Below are positions 1 through 10,748 of a stretch of 64,000 nt of DNA, piece after piece. The DNA lies in the NCBI GenBank assembly GCA_022266195.1, contig WHVY01000008.1:992001-1056000 (forward strand), written 5' to 3'. The translations under genes were made by a program, and so were the position numbers. The stretch is from Tetranychus cinnabarinus (Eukaryota; Arthropoda; Arachnida; Trombidiformes; Tetranychidae). Each line of letters begins with the position of its first letter. Position 1 is the first letter of the stretch. The notes below the pieces were generated by a model. It saw only the letters and a list, made by a program, of their open reading frames with translations, did not search any database and was not told the DNA's origin.

Positions 1-1576
1 GGCAAAAGAGGATCCCGGTTTGTTAACTTGTACAAACTGTCAGGCTCAAATGGACCCATTTTAAGGGGTGAAGTTTCCTGTGCCACTGTGGCCCAATCAC
101 CATTCACAACAAGCAAGTGCCTGTGGAGCAAGAAGGGCGATTCATTTGAAGATTTCAAAGAGGAATTCGCTCGTTCACTTGGTATGTTCATTTCGTTCAA
201 TTGCAACTGAAGCATGAAAACAGTATTCGATCAATTTAGCATCAAAATTTGACTGAGAAATGGTAAATGCCTTGAAAAATGCAATAGAAAAGTTAATAAG
301 AAAATATTATTTCATGCAATTTCTGCGAGAAAATGAAACAAACCAAAAATTAAAGTAACGATTCAGAGTTCGAACCGAATATTTTAAAATAACATTTTTC
401 AAGCAGAAATTAAACTTTTGCTCTTAAAATACAATTCAATTTGTATAGCTGGTTAGAGTATTGTTGTGTCATATTAATGGTTTGGACAACCGATAGGTGA
501 ATGTGAATGTTTCCAGTTCCTTTTTGTCTATTTATCGGCAATGATCTAACAGTTAATTTTCACGAAATTTTCATTCGAGCTCATTGACTTTTATCTTTTA
601 TTAATACTTGAACTTTTCACATTTAAATCTGCCTTTTGCATTATACGACTTTAGGCTCTGAGTGAATCTCATTTGCAAATATGGTACGAAACACTTTTGC
701 AATTTGCTTGAAAAGACTTTTGAAACGGTGAAATCTTGCAGTGATTTAAATATAAACTGAAAATGAAACTAAACGTGATTCAATCACATTATTAGTTTAT
801 TGAACAATAAATAAAATGGAATAATATCGAGAGAAAAAGATACTTTCTTGATATTGGTTTAGTTATTTATTGCCTGAAACGATAGTCTGAAATTAAATAT
901 TTGTCTGTTTGACTCAACAAATGAAAATGGTTTCACCGCAAGTTTCGTTAAATAAGCTCAAGACAATTTACAGAATGTAAACAAATTTATATTTATCACG
1001 ATCCTGAACCTTGATTGCTTTCAATTTTTTCATTAAAAGCCAATCAGGAAAAAAAAGAGAGAATTTTCCAAGCGAATTGAAACCTTGCAAGATTTCCTCT
1101 TTTCTGAAACATTTGAACATTCGAAATGAGTTTTCTTATAAAGTCAACATTGTATCAATTGGATAGTCTGGATAATTTGATGAACTTTGAAATTTTAAAC
1201 ATGAAGAGAGCTCTTGAAGAGTTTCAAAAGTCAAGTTCATTTACAGAGAAAATAATAAAAATTCATTTTCTTCTCTCCAGGCAATTATTGTAACCATCTC
1301 GGTCGTGGAACTGCCAAAGGATCTGTGATCAATTCTCGCCGACGAGTGATTCGACTTTTGGTTGTTGTCGTGTTAACCTTTGCTCTGTGCCATTTCCCGA
1401 TTCACCTGCGAAAGTTGATCCAAGACTGGTACACGCGATATCAGGAGACATCGGTTGAAGGTCGACTTGCAACCATTGTAACCAACATGTTAATGTACAT
1501 CAATTCAGGACTCAATCCCATTCTTTACGCTCTTTTATCATCAAAATTCCGTAAATCGCTCAGAGGATTATGTTGA
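1..1576 (+). CDS. Neuropeptide GPCR, trissin-receptor-like (C-terminal part, 5' truncated)
   Basis: The last two coding exons are 1-181 and 1281-1576. The first is open from base 1 and ends in a phase-1 GTATGT donor; the acceptor is the AG at 1279-1280, and the join makes a glycine codon. The second exon encodes TM6 (VIRLLVVVVLTFALCHFP), an extracellular loop, TM7 with NSGLNPILY (the class A NPxxY motif) and a basic helix-8 segment (SKFRKSLRG), then TGA. The upstream exon would cover extracellular loop 2, TM5 and intracellular loop 3, but no clear TM5 is visible in it, so the first exon may be partly mis-framed or unusual. TM6 and the SRRRVIRLL start of TM6 resemble insect trissin receptors; this assignment is from memory of the family, and other peptide receptors are possible. 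The protein would sit in the plasma membrane and couple to G proteins. AATAAA lies at 1636-1641. TM1-TM4 are outside the window. Confidence 0.75.
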
Positions 1577-1635
1577 GAGACTGAACAACTTTGAAAAAAG
1601 TTCAAATATTGGTGAACCTTTTATCGATAAATATC

Positions 1636-1641
1636 AATAAA
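1636..1641 (+). promoter_or_regulatory. Polyadenylation signal of the GPCR gene
   Basis: A canonical AATAAA lies 60 bases after the GPCR stop codon. It is the first such hexamer downstream of the stop. Confidence 0.5.
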
Positions 1642-2829
1642 GTTTCAATGAAAACAGACCAACAAATGGATTTACAAAAAGACTGTAAATAAACTGGAAT
1701 AAATGAAATGAAATGTACAAAAATGTTGTTAAACAATATTGAATAAAAAATTTAATGGAAATCATGAAAAGCTCATAATTCATTGTTAAACAGTTTACAG
1801 CAAATCAACAGATTGAACTTTCTAATGTTTCATTTGCCTTCATCAGAAAATTATTCTCGACTTTTCTTTACATTCAATTTCAACCCTTTTTTTATTCTTC
1901 AACATGTTCTCATGCAAAGATTAATGTTTTCATCCAGAATTTGGTTACAATGGAAACAGCAGAAAAGTACTTTTGCAATATTAACATTTATTTGTAACTG
2001 AATAATTAATCAATTATCATGTTATCAATCTTGCATTATCATGAGAAGCTTTTTTCACTTTCAAGGAATTTAAATGTTCATCTATTCAGTGTAGACTAAT
2101 CTTGATTGACATGAAGGTAACAAAGATTTTGGCCTTTTTTCACACTAAATACATGAGATGTTGAAATTGTTTTATATCATCGAGAAATGAGCAAAATCTT
2201 TTATCTGCTTTTTCACTCCCAGTGGCAATAAAATATTAATCATGTTAAAGGTTTTACATTTTTATTTCCCTCTTCAGATGAACTCTTTTTATTACTAAAT
2301 GATGAAATTTTGCTTCTTTGGTTTACAATACTAAATGAAGCATTTCATGTTAACATGGCCAATGGAACCGTTGAGACTTATTGTTTGTCTAGTTGAATGG
2401 TGAATGGACATGAAGACTGAAAAGTGGTCATAAATGCCATTTTGTTTTAGGACAATAGCCTTTTGTGTAGAGTCAAATACAAGGTGAATGGAATCTATTA
2501 TCTGGAAATTATTTCACTCCAAGTAACCTTTTTTGTTTTACCTTTTCATCAACAATTGAATCTTTTGAAAGAGATACAATAATTCAATAAATTCAATGGT
2601 TCAACTGGGAAGGGTCAAAGGATGAGGGTCAATTCTGGATGGGAATTAGATTTTGCTTCTAGAATGTGGGGTCAAGATTTTTCGACCTTCCACCTGCGAA
2701 TTCAAAGATGAATGGTTACAATTTATGTTTAAATTAATCGCCTTCTTCACCTTTTACCAAATCTATATTTTATTTCATGTTGCAGTTATAGTTGAAATAA
2801 GAGAAAATCAGAAAACAGAAACATCTTGC
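1642..2829. other. Intergenic sequence, no gene seen
   Basis: AT-rich sequence between the GPCR and the repeat that begins near 2830. Short open frames here have no recognisable motifs, splice context or codon bias. Confidence 0.5.
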
Positions 2830-3560
2830 AATAGCGAAATGAGCTTCCCTTACTCTTTAGGGACTAACTGTAGTCAATTTTTCATTACAGTTTGAAATGT
2901 AAATTATTCTGAATGTAGATTAGCGGCAAATCCACTCTAGCGATTTAATGATGTTGGATTGTTTTTTTTACTCTTCATTTTGAGTGGATTTTTGTGATGA
3001 ATGATGTTAATGGAGCAATGCTCAAGTTGATAACTCAACCATGTTTCAGGAAGTTTTTGTGTTAGCTATGGAAAGGTGTCAGGAAATTGTATCAATACTT
3101 ATGGATAATTATCAATGATGTTACTATTGTGACAAATAATTCAATCGTATGGGTAATAGTTCCAGTATTGGAGCATTTTAAATGAATACTTTTCCTTTTA
3201 CCAAATTAGAACTCATTTGTTGAGAGATCTTAATTGTACATTGAAAAATAGACCAAACTTCCATTTTTGTATCTGAATAAAATTGTTTTTGCTAATAGAT
3301 GAAGGATATTTCAACGGTATCAACAAGTTGTATGATGTCATGGTCAGTCAGAAATCTGTGAAGAGGAAAAGCAAAATATGATTAAAAAACAGGAGGCCTG
3401 AATTGTAAAATTATCTATACTTAACACTCTTAAACACAATGACAGTAATTTTCCTGTTTAGATGGTCGACTTGAAATGATCCGATGGTTGATGATGTTGA
3501 TGTTGATGAGTATCATGATAATGATGAAAAGAATGTTATTTGTTAAAAAATAGTTGAATC
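2830..3560 (+). repeat. Decayed copy of the SSUH2 exon-3 region and its 3' flank
   Basis: This stretch aligns by eye, in the same order, to pieces of 11270-14370. The segment at about 2911 (GAATGTAGATTAG) matches 11350. About 2997-3090 resembles SSUH2 exon 3 (shared ATGATGTT, CTCAA, CATGTTTCA and GCTATGG blocks). About 3350 (AATCTGTGAAGAGGAAAA) matches 13415. About 3390-3530 (ATTAAAAAACA.GAGGCC, then GAAATGATCCGATGGTTGAT, then GTTGATGAGTATCATGAT) matches 14140-14310. The intervening SSUH2 exons are missing here, so this is a deleted, non-functional duplicate rather than a gene. Confidence 0.6.
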
Positions 3561-3878
3561 ACGGTTTTTGATCACGCCTTTATTTTATCATATTAAACAT
3601 TAATTTCTGTTAACATCATAAAGTTGCATAAAAGCGAGAAACATTTGAAAGTAAAACTGGCTTACAAGCTGATTTCAAGTCGTTTGCCATAGCATCAGCT
3701 GACTGACTTGCTAAGAATGGCTAGCTTCGGATTTTTAGACTTGAGACTGTTGTCATAGTTACACAGTAATCAAACAGCATTCTCAGTTTTCTCATTGTTA
3801 TTGTTTTAATTTTGTTTAACAAATGGTTTTCAATTAACATTTTGTAGTTTTTGATCATCACTATAATTAAATTTCATT

Positions 3879-6093
3879 ATGCTACCGTCTATCATTACAT
3901 ATGAAGGACCAAACGGTGTCAAATTGTTGAAATGGAAAATTAAACCTGGCCATCGATTGACATCGGGAACATTAATGTTTATCTACTCTAACTCAATAAA
4001 ATACAAATCTAACAACTATGGAACTACTATGGAACTGTTGGTTAAGGAGGGGGACACGATTTACAATCATGATCCAATTGTCAAATATATTCCGTGCTCT
4101 CATCCAACTGTAATGAAAGATCTTTGCGCTGAATGTGGACGAGATCTTCGAGAGTTAGGTGAGTGTCAAGTTTTCTAATTTTAATGCAAAAATATTTTAC
4201 AACTTTTACCGTTCCAAATCTAATGATTACCAATTTTTCTGAATTTTTTTTCCATCAATAGAGGATTATTCAAATGCAACATCTGCTTCTGTTTGTATGG
4301 TTCATTCAGTTCCCGAACTGAGAGTTACTCAAGAACAAGCTGAGAAACTTGGCAAAGATGATGAAACAAGATTATTAAAGGATGAAAAATTGGTTCTACT
4401 TGTCGATCTTGACCAAACATTGATTCATTCAACCAATGAACCTTTACCAGAAGGCTTAGAAGATGTTTTTAAATACCAACTATATGGACCTAACTCACCC
4501 TGGTATTTCACAAAACTTCGACCTCATACTACTCGTTTTTTGGAAAATATTTCAAAACTCTATGAGCTTCATATTTGCACTTTTGGAGCTCGTATGTACG
4601 CACATAAAATAGCTGAACTTATTGATCCTAATCAAAAGTTTTTTTCACATCGAATACTTTCAAGAGATGAATGTTTTGACCCAACATCTAAAACGGGTAA
4701 TCTTAAAGCGTTGTTTCCTTGTGGAGATTCATTAGTTTGTATCATTGACGACAGGCAAGATGTTTGGAACTTTTCACCTAATTTGATTGCTGTTAAGCCT
4801 TATTTTTATTTCAAAAATACCGGTGATATTAATTCTCCTTATAAACCCAAGGAATCAACTTTGGTTTATGAAATGACAAAAGTTAAAACTGAAACTGAGG
4901 AGACAACAAAGGACAATCAAGAACCATCGACCTCTACCAGTGAAAACAAACCAATCGAGGATACAGATGATTATCTTCTCTACTTGGAAGACATATTGCA
5001 AAGAATACATAAAACTTACTTTCATAATTATAGAGATTTGAAAAAATATGTGAGTGAAGAAGAGGAGATTAATATCCCAGACCTGAAAAAGATAATACCT
5101 CTAGTACGAAAGAAAACATTGCAAGGTGTTAATATAGTGTTCAGTGGATTAATCCCAACAAATATGCCACCCGAAAAAAGCAAACTGTATTCTATGGCAA
5201 TATCCCTCGGTGCCAATGTAACCAAGGATATAATTTTGAATGGATCACCATTAGAGAAGACAACTCACCTTATCGCATCTAAATTCGGTACAATGAAAGT
5301 TACCAAAGCTCTAAAATGTGACAAAATTAAGATTGTTAATCCTCACTGGTTATATTGTTGTTCAGAAAGATGGGAAAAAGTTGATGAAATTTTGTTTGAA
5401 CTAAAAAAAGACGACAACTTCGAAGCTATCCAAGATAAACCTAAATCATCGCCAACACCGACACCAGATAGTGGTTTTGAGGCTGGATCCAGTAGTGGAG
5501 AGAGCTCTTCTCCTACCAATGCATTTGAAGAGTGTCCTGTTTATGACTCCGTTACCGGGAAAAAAATAAGCAAGAGTCAAAAAGACAATCTTGAATCAGC
5601 TGAAAGTAAAATTTTGAGTAAACCAAGCAGTTCAAAGGTTTTTTTAGATGAAGATGAACTTCAATCAGACAATATGCACCAATTCAGTTCTTTATCGGGA
5701 TTCTCCAAAAATGATCTTCAGCTTATGGATAAGGAAGTTGACGATGCTTGTTCTGAAGGTGATGGTGTGTCTTCCGATGATGAAGAGGATAATTCCCGTC
5801 TATTGGGTACCAGTTCTGATGGTTATAAAAGAAGAGTTGAATGGGACTCTGATGAAGAAGCGGACATTGGAGATGAAGATGAAGACGAGGAAGGAGAACA
5901 ATCAAAGTTTTCGAAAAATTGGAATAAGAGTAAAAAATGTAAATTTGCTTGCACTCGGTTAGCTGATGATGATGAAACTCGTGATTCATTTGCAGAACGT
6001 AGTGATTCATCGGGCAGCGATGAATACAACGAATCTATTGGGTCGGTTGATGAAGAAATGGCGGCAGCCGTTGAAAGGGAATTTTTGAGTTAA
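3879..6093 (+). CDS. CTDP1: RNA polymerase II CTD phosphatase FCP1 (CTDP1)
   Basis: Two exons, 3879-4158 and 4262-6093 (donor GTGAGT, phase 1), give about 703 residues. FCP1 dephosphorylates the RNA polymerase II C-terminal repeat in the nucleus and so recycles polymerase. Visible domains in order: an N-terminal lipoyl-like segment ending in the family-typical Cys/His motif (CSHPTVMKDLCAECG, about 73-88); an FCPH/NIF phosphatase domain with the catalytic DLDQT (about 142-146, DxDxT) and IIDDRQDVW further on; a BRCT domain (about 375-470, LQGVNIVFSG to PHWLYCCSERW); and a Ser-rich, strongly acidic C-terminal tail (DEDEDEE) of the type that binds the RAP74 subunit of TFIIF. Both catalytic aspartates are present and no frameshift is seen. 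AATAAA lies at 6356-6361. A decayed copy of its BRCT part lies at about 7850-8155. Confidence 0.95.
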
Positions 6094-6355
6094 GTGATTA
6101 TTTTCACCGTTCTCATTGCCATCTATACCATTTCTCATTATCTTCATCATGTTCATCTTCCCATCTCACGTGAATTTTCATAAATTTTTCCTCTCACTCT
6201 TCTCACCATACTCCAGTTTACATCCTCATCCCATTCATTTTTGATGCTAACATTTGATATTATCTTAATGTTCGTAACCATTGTAGTTAAATGAAAGAAG
6301 GTTAAATGTTAGCTCAAAATGTTTTTGTGAAATAACTTGATAAATATTAACATTC

Positions 6356-6361
6356 AATAAA
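6356..6361 (+). promoter_or_regulatory. Polyadenylation signal of FCP1
   Basis: AATAAA lies 263 bases downstream of the FCP1 stop codon, in an AT-rich 3' region. The distance suits a moderate 3' UTR. Confidence 0.4.
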
Positions 6362-6654
6362 TATTAGCGTTCTATAAATATTCGGCTTTTATTTGCATCG
6401 TATGATTGAAAATTATTGTAAAAATTTCATTCTATGAAATCTCCATACGACCGACTATCGATAGATCGAAGCAAATGCTCAATAAGCATTGCTCATCAAA
6501 CACATTTCTACTCATATGTGATTCAAATCATAATAAATAATGTAATGCAGTTTAATTCTTTAATTTACTGATTTTTCTATTACTATTTTGTTTTAGTCTT
6601 TGTTATTAAATGTATATAAATTGCCATAGTGTCTTCTGATATTATCTGGTCATC

Positions 6655-7655
6655 ATGATTCGCAACCCTGCACTTAAACGGTAAATATTTCAATTTTGGT
6701 TATTTTTAAGCAGTTTGATATTAATTTGCGTCAATCATCATATTTATCTGTTCTGTTTCTTGTTTTTTGATTAAGTGCATTTCCAATGGTTTTTGCTCCA
6801 AAACAAATGGAAAAGATCAAGAACCATTGTAAAATGATTGGTGTACCCTTCAAAATAGATGAAATAACGAGGACATACCAGTTTTGGGTTGACAATTTAT
6901 CCGTTGCTTCACACTATGATCGTGATGAAAGACCCGTCAATCAAATTGATACAATCAATAATGTTTTGACTAACAAAGCTCCTGATCTATTGTTTGTTGA
7001 CACAGCTAAAATGGAAGAGAGAATTCAAAAATTTTTTCAACTTGGCTTCGTCAACAACATTGATAAGTTTTACGTATTTCATGAAGCGCCTCATGGTTGG
7101 TATCTTCAAGATTGGAAACAATTCATTCTTAAATTCAATTATATTCAATATAGAATAATGCCATGGCTTTTACATAAGCAAGTGAGTAGCAACTTTATTG
7201 AGTTCATGATAAACAAATTAGAGTTATTAATTTTTTCTTTTCCATTTTATCACCAGGATGATCAATATCCGACTCCACATCCATTGATTAAAGTATGTTC
7301 AGCTCTTGAGCTTCCATATGAGCGAATAAAATCTCGATTCCTTTGGGTTTCATCAGCAGGAATCTGTCCCCCAAAATTCAATGAAAATGGTGGTGATAAT
7401 CTCAATCTAGTCGTGATTCTCAAAAATCTTCTCCTCACAAATTCAAAGCATTTCGTCAAGACTGCTACACCTGGTATTCATATAAACGAATATGAGTTTT
7501 TTGAAAAATTCATTGCTCATAACGAGACTGTCGAAGATTCTATTATGAGTGATATCACTGATCTACCTTCTAAAGAAGAAAGCTTTTATTTAGAGAACCA
7601 TGGAGATGAAACCGTCCGAGAAGCGTATAAGGCTAGAAATAAACGAATTAAATGA
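6655..7655 (+). CDS. Unrecognised 276-residue protein, three exons
   Basis: Exons 6655-6680, 6776-7181 and 7257-7655 join in frame. The first encodes MIRNPALK plus CG of an Arg codon before GTAAAT; the second intron (75 nt, GTGAGT..CACCAG, phase 0) could be read through without a stop, so retention would add 25 residues. Total coding length is 831 nt. The protein is soluble-looking, basic at the N-terminus (KQMEKIKNHCK) and Glu/Lys-rich at the C-terminus (NKRIK). It has helical segments with alternating hydrophobics (FFQLGFVNNIDKFYVF, LKFNYIQYRIMPWLLHK) but no motif I can name. A helical-repeat mitochondrial protein of the mTERF type is a weak possibility. It is the second gene of the compact cluster, 561 bases after FCP1, and its promoter/first-exon region is duplicated in front of DDX51. 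Confidence 0.75.
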
Positions 7656-7671
7656 AATTCATCGAATGACA

Positions 7672-7764
7672 TATGATATTATTATATGATCGAGATTATG
7701 CAGTTTCAATCAAGCCAACTGGGATTGATAGAGCATCATTAATTCAACAAAAATTAGATTATTA
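7672..7764 (+). pseudogene. Possible N-terminal fragment of an RluA-family pseudouridine synthase
   Basis: A 30-codon open frame begins MILLYDRDYAVSIKPTGID and stops at 7762-7764. It resembles the start of RluA/RPUSD catalytic domains, where an acidic-Tyr pair precedes a hydrophobic strand and a Lys-Pro-x-Gly turn. It directly follows the stop of the preceding gene and is not continued by any open frame. A related central piece lies at 13021-13637. The assignment rests on one short motif. Confidence 0.35.
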
Positions 7765-7849
7765 AAATAATATCTTTGCTTGGAAAGCATTTGAGATATT
7801 TATTATTGAGATAATACAGATCATCCTTGTTTCCATTTTAATCTTGTAG

Positions 7850-8155
7850 ATCATCAAAGAAAGAAACCCATGTTGATATATTGTATCTAAATTCAGCTCA
7901 ATGGAAGGTACACAAAGTCCTGAACTGGGACGAAATTAAAGTTGTTAATCTTTACTGGTTATATCGTTCAGAAAGATGGGAAAAAGTTATACCATTTGGA
8001 TGCTATCCTATTTGAACAAAAATCATTTTCATCACGAGCACCAGATACTGGTTTTAAAATCTACTAATTAAATTTTGAATACACCTGAATTATGCTCGTT
8101 CACGATTCAGTTACCTAATAAAAAATTACTCTAATCAGCAGATGAAAATGTTTCA
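7850..8155 (+). pseudogene. FCP1 (CTDP1) pseudogene fragment: BRCT region and start of tail
   Basis: Collinear, gapped nucleotide similarity to FCP1 at about 5250-5615 is plain by eye. TATTGTATCTAAATTC matches the segment near 5270. GTTGTTAATC.TTACTGGTTATAT and TCAGAAAGATGGGAAAAAGTT match 5334-5381. CACCAGATACTGGTTTT matches 5462-5478. CGATTCAGTTACC...AAAAAATTACTCTAATCAGC matches the GACTCCGTTACC region near 5545. Several indels and stops break the frame, so no protein is expected. It lies immediately upstream of DDX51 and in the same orientation as the parent, implying an old tandem duplication. Confidence 0.8.
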
Positions 8156-8164
8156 AACTATTTA

Positions 8165-8430
8165 TCGTGTTGACTATCGATAGATCGATCTTTAGTAAAC
8201 ATGCTTTTCGCTTTTGCAAACACATGTTTAAAATAACTTTTACCATCTAGCCAATCAGTTATTAAATTTCATGGACAAAATTTTGTTTTAAGCATCATCC
8301 TCAAGTTCTAATTGGTTTATTTTAGTGTATTTTGTTACGTTTGCAGTCATGCACCTCAATAGGTAAATATTGCCCTTTTTATTCCATTCATATTTTGCTA
8401 CGCATTAATATTTTATAATTTACTTTTATT
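8165..8430 (+). repeat. Duplicated promoter/leader segment (paralogue of 6450-6745)
   Basis: ACTATCGATAGATCGA near 8172 repeats 6454-6470. CAAACACAT near 8217 repeats 6497. The TTTTAG-rich stretch before the start codon, GCACYTMAA and the GGTAAATAT donor at 8362 align with 6588, 6670 and 6680. The copied block therefore spans the region upstream of the 6655 gene, its first coding exon and the start of its first intron. Here it serves as the 5' end of DDX51. Confidence 0.65.
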
Positions 8431-10179
8431 AATAAATTTTTCTATTTTTGTTGCAGTGACTTGGAAAAATGTACAGAAACAACAAAAGAAACAACAGACA
8501 AGTCTTCGGAATTATTTCCAGTGATTGGTAAAGTTAAGAAAGGCATAGGCCGAAGACTTCAAGCTCCCTTACCAAAATGGTTCCAAGACTATTATCCATT
8601 TTCAAAAGATGTAAGTGCTATTGATTACCAAGTGGATTGCCTGAATCACCTCTTGGAGGAGAAAGTGTTAGATATTTGTAAAAAAAGCATTGAAAACTTC
8701 TTTCCTGTACAAAGAGCTGCTATTCCAGTAATCATTGATGTTTTGAGCTGTAACAACTTTCATAGAGGTCGAGATGTTTGTGTTTCTTCACCTACGGGTT
8801 CTGGAAAAACGTTGTCTTTTGTAATCCCAATAGTTCAAACTTTGATTAATCGTGTTGAAGTAAAGTTGAGAGCAATAATAATTTTGCCTGTTCGTGATTT
8901 AGCTCAACAAGTATATAAAGTTCTTGAAGATTTTGCCAAACCTTGTGGACTGAAAGCGACTTTATCCGTAGGTCATCGTTCTTTTCAAGAAGATTTGAAT
9001 TGCATCATCAAAGAAGTTTCTCCGGGAAAATATAGATGGTTAATTGATGTTTTAGTGACTACACCAAGTCGTCTCATTGACTTGATTCATAATTGTGCTG
9101 GTTTCGATTTATCTTCATTACAAATACTCGTACTTGATGAAGTGGACCGCCTGCTGGACTTTGATATCGAGTATAATTTGGTTCAAGAAATTGATGAAGC
9201 TGTTTATGGTGCTAAAGGCCGTGTTCCATGTCTTTGTTGTAGCACTGAAACATTAGATGCATCAAAGGGTATTAGAGGATGCACATGCCTTGTATCTGGA
9301 TGTTCCTTTCAAAATTACTCACCATCATGGCAGCCATATATTAAATTGATATTTTCTGCAACTCTAGCCAAAGACACCGACAATTTATTTAAGCTTAACC
9401 TTTTCAAGCCTATTGTTTTGATGGGAATAGACTCTAATAATCCAACTGAAGCTCCTTTATCAAAGGAAAAAGATGTGCATAAAATGGCTAAAAACATTCT
9501 CCCTGCTGAGTTAAAGGAAAAGTTTTTAATCGTTCCGTCCATGAAAAAACCTTTAGCTTTCTGGTACATGATAACTAATCTCAAATACCGTCGAGTTCTT
9601 TGTTTCACTAGGACCATTAAACACTCTCGTCTTCTTACTGATATTCTGAAAAAAGTAGACTCTCTCAAAGTGTTCAACATTTCATCAAAGTTATCTGATG
9701 AAAGTCGATCTAAAGTTATTGAAAAATTTAAAAATGGTGATTACGATATTATCATAACAACTGATATAATGGCTCGTGGAATCGACATCGAAGGAATAGA
9801 TTATGTTATATCGTATGACGTTCCTTTCGATGAGATCCAGTATGTTCATCGTGTTGGCAGAACTGCTAGAGCTGGACGTCCAGGAACTGCTATTACAATT
9901 CTGTCTCACGATCAGGTTAAGAGATTTCACATACTCATGAGGAAAATTCATCTTAAAGAGGATCTTAAAACTAAAATTACTAAGATGAACATTGAGACAA
10001 GAAAGTTGAATAAATTGAAATCAAAATTCCGTAAAGCCTCAAATTTACTGCGACAAGAAAACAATTTAGAAACTTGGAAAAAAGTGAAAAGGAAAAAAGC
10101 AATTGCATGGAAAGCGTTGGGCGCTAATAAACAATCGGAATCCAGCGACAAAAGCCTTAAACAGAAACAAGCTAAATAA
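8349..10179 (+). CDS. DDX51: DEAD-box RNA helicase DDX51 (yeast Dbp6 family)
   Basis: Exons 8349-8362 (14 nt, MHLN plus AG) and 8457-10179 give 578 residues. The family acts in the nucleolus in 60S ribosomal subunit maturation. Helicase motifs: FFPVQ (Q motif region), SPTGSGKT (Walker A, about 116-123), TPSR, DEVD in place of DEAD (about 232-235), SAT (about 305-307), ARGID, and HRVGRTARAG (motif VI, about 469-478). As in other DDX51 proteins there is an insertion between motifs II and III; here it is cysteine-rich (CLCC, CTC, then GC). The C-terminus is Lys-rich, as expected for rRNA contact. The catalytic set looks complete. The short first exon and promoter appear to derive from a duplicated segment. 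AATAAA lies at 10198-10203. Confidence 0.93.
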
Positions 10180-10197
10180 ATTATTAAATTTGCTTGC

Positions 10198-10203
10198 AAT
10201 AAA
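10198..10203 (+). promoter_or_regulatory. Polyadenylation signal of DDX51
   Basis: AATAAA lies 19 bases after the DDX51 stop. Further A-rich hexamer-like sequence follows near 10236. Confidence 0.5.
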
Positions 10204-10748
10204 TAATTTTGAAATAATACAATTTATATAAAAAATAAAACAGCTTTATTTTCAACAATCATATAAGTTGATTGAAATTATTTCCTTCAAATAATCCATA
10301 CAAATTTACTATAAAACATTTTTATGAATTAATTTCAATATCATTTATATCCATTATTTACAATCGCTGTGTCTAATCAGGCTTGTAAATCACTTTAGTG
10401 CTCATATTAATTTTACAATTATATACCGATCGTATTTAAATCCTTCAAATCGATCAATTTCAATTGAATGAAGCTCATAATGATCATTATGATTGACAAA
10501 TCTGATAAACGACGAAGCTTTCATAGGATGCGCAATCACTAGCTAAGAATGTGTAAGAATGTGAATTTCATGAGTTTCAGAATTTTGAGGGAAAAAGCAT
10601 CTTCATTGATCCACTTGTTTTTGTTGATAATGTTCATTATTTGTTGTGTTTACATTTTTTGAGAAATGAAATAATCTTGAACTGAACTTATAATGTTGAT
10701 CTTCGCTTTTTAACTTCTTAGCAATTACGCTTTCGAGTGAAATTGTCC
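10204..10748. other. Intergenic region between DDX51 and the SSUH2-like gene
   Basis: AT-rich and without an open frame of note. The CTTCTTAG at about 10714-10721, 28 bases before the SSUH2-like start codon, could be the acceptor of a 5' UTR intron. This cannot be confirmed from sequence alone. Confidence 0.4.

Noticed and set aside
7182..7256. Reading the 75-nt intron of the 6655 gene as coding
   Set aside because: It has a consensus GTGAGT donor, a pyrimidine-rich tract and a CACCAG acceptor in phase 0, and its translation is AT-driven and Phe-rich. Splicing is the better model.
6655..7655. mTERF family assignment for the unrecognised gene
   Set aside because: Helical hydrophobic spacing is suggestive, but the repeat consensus could not be matched residue by residue.
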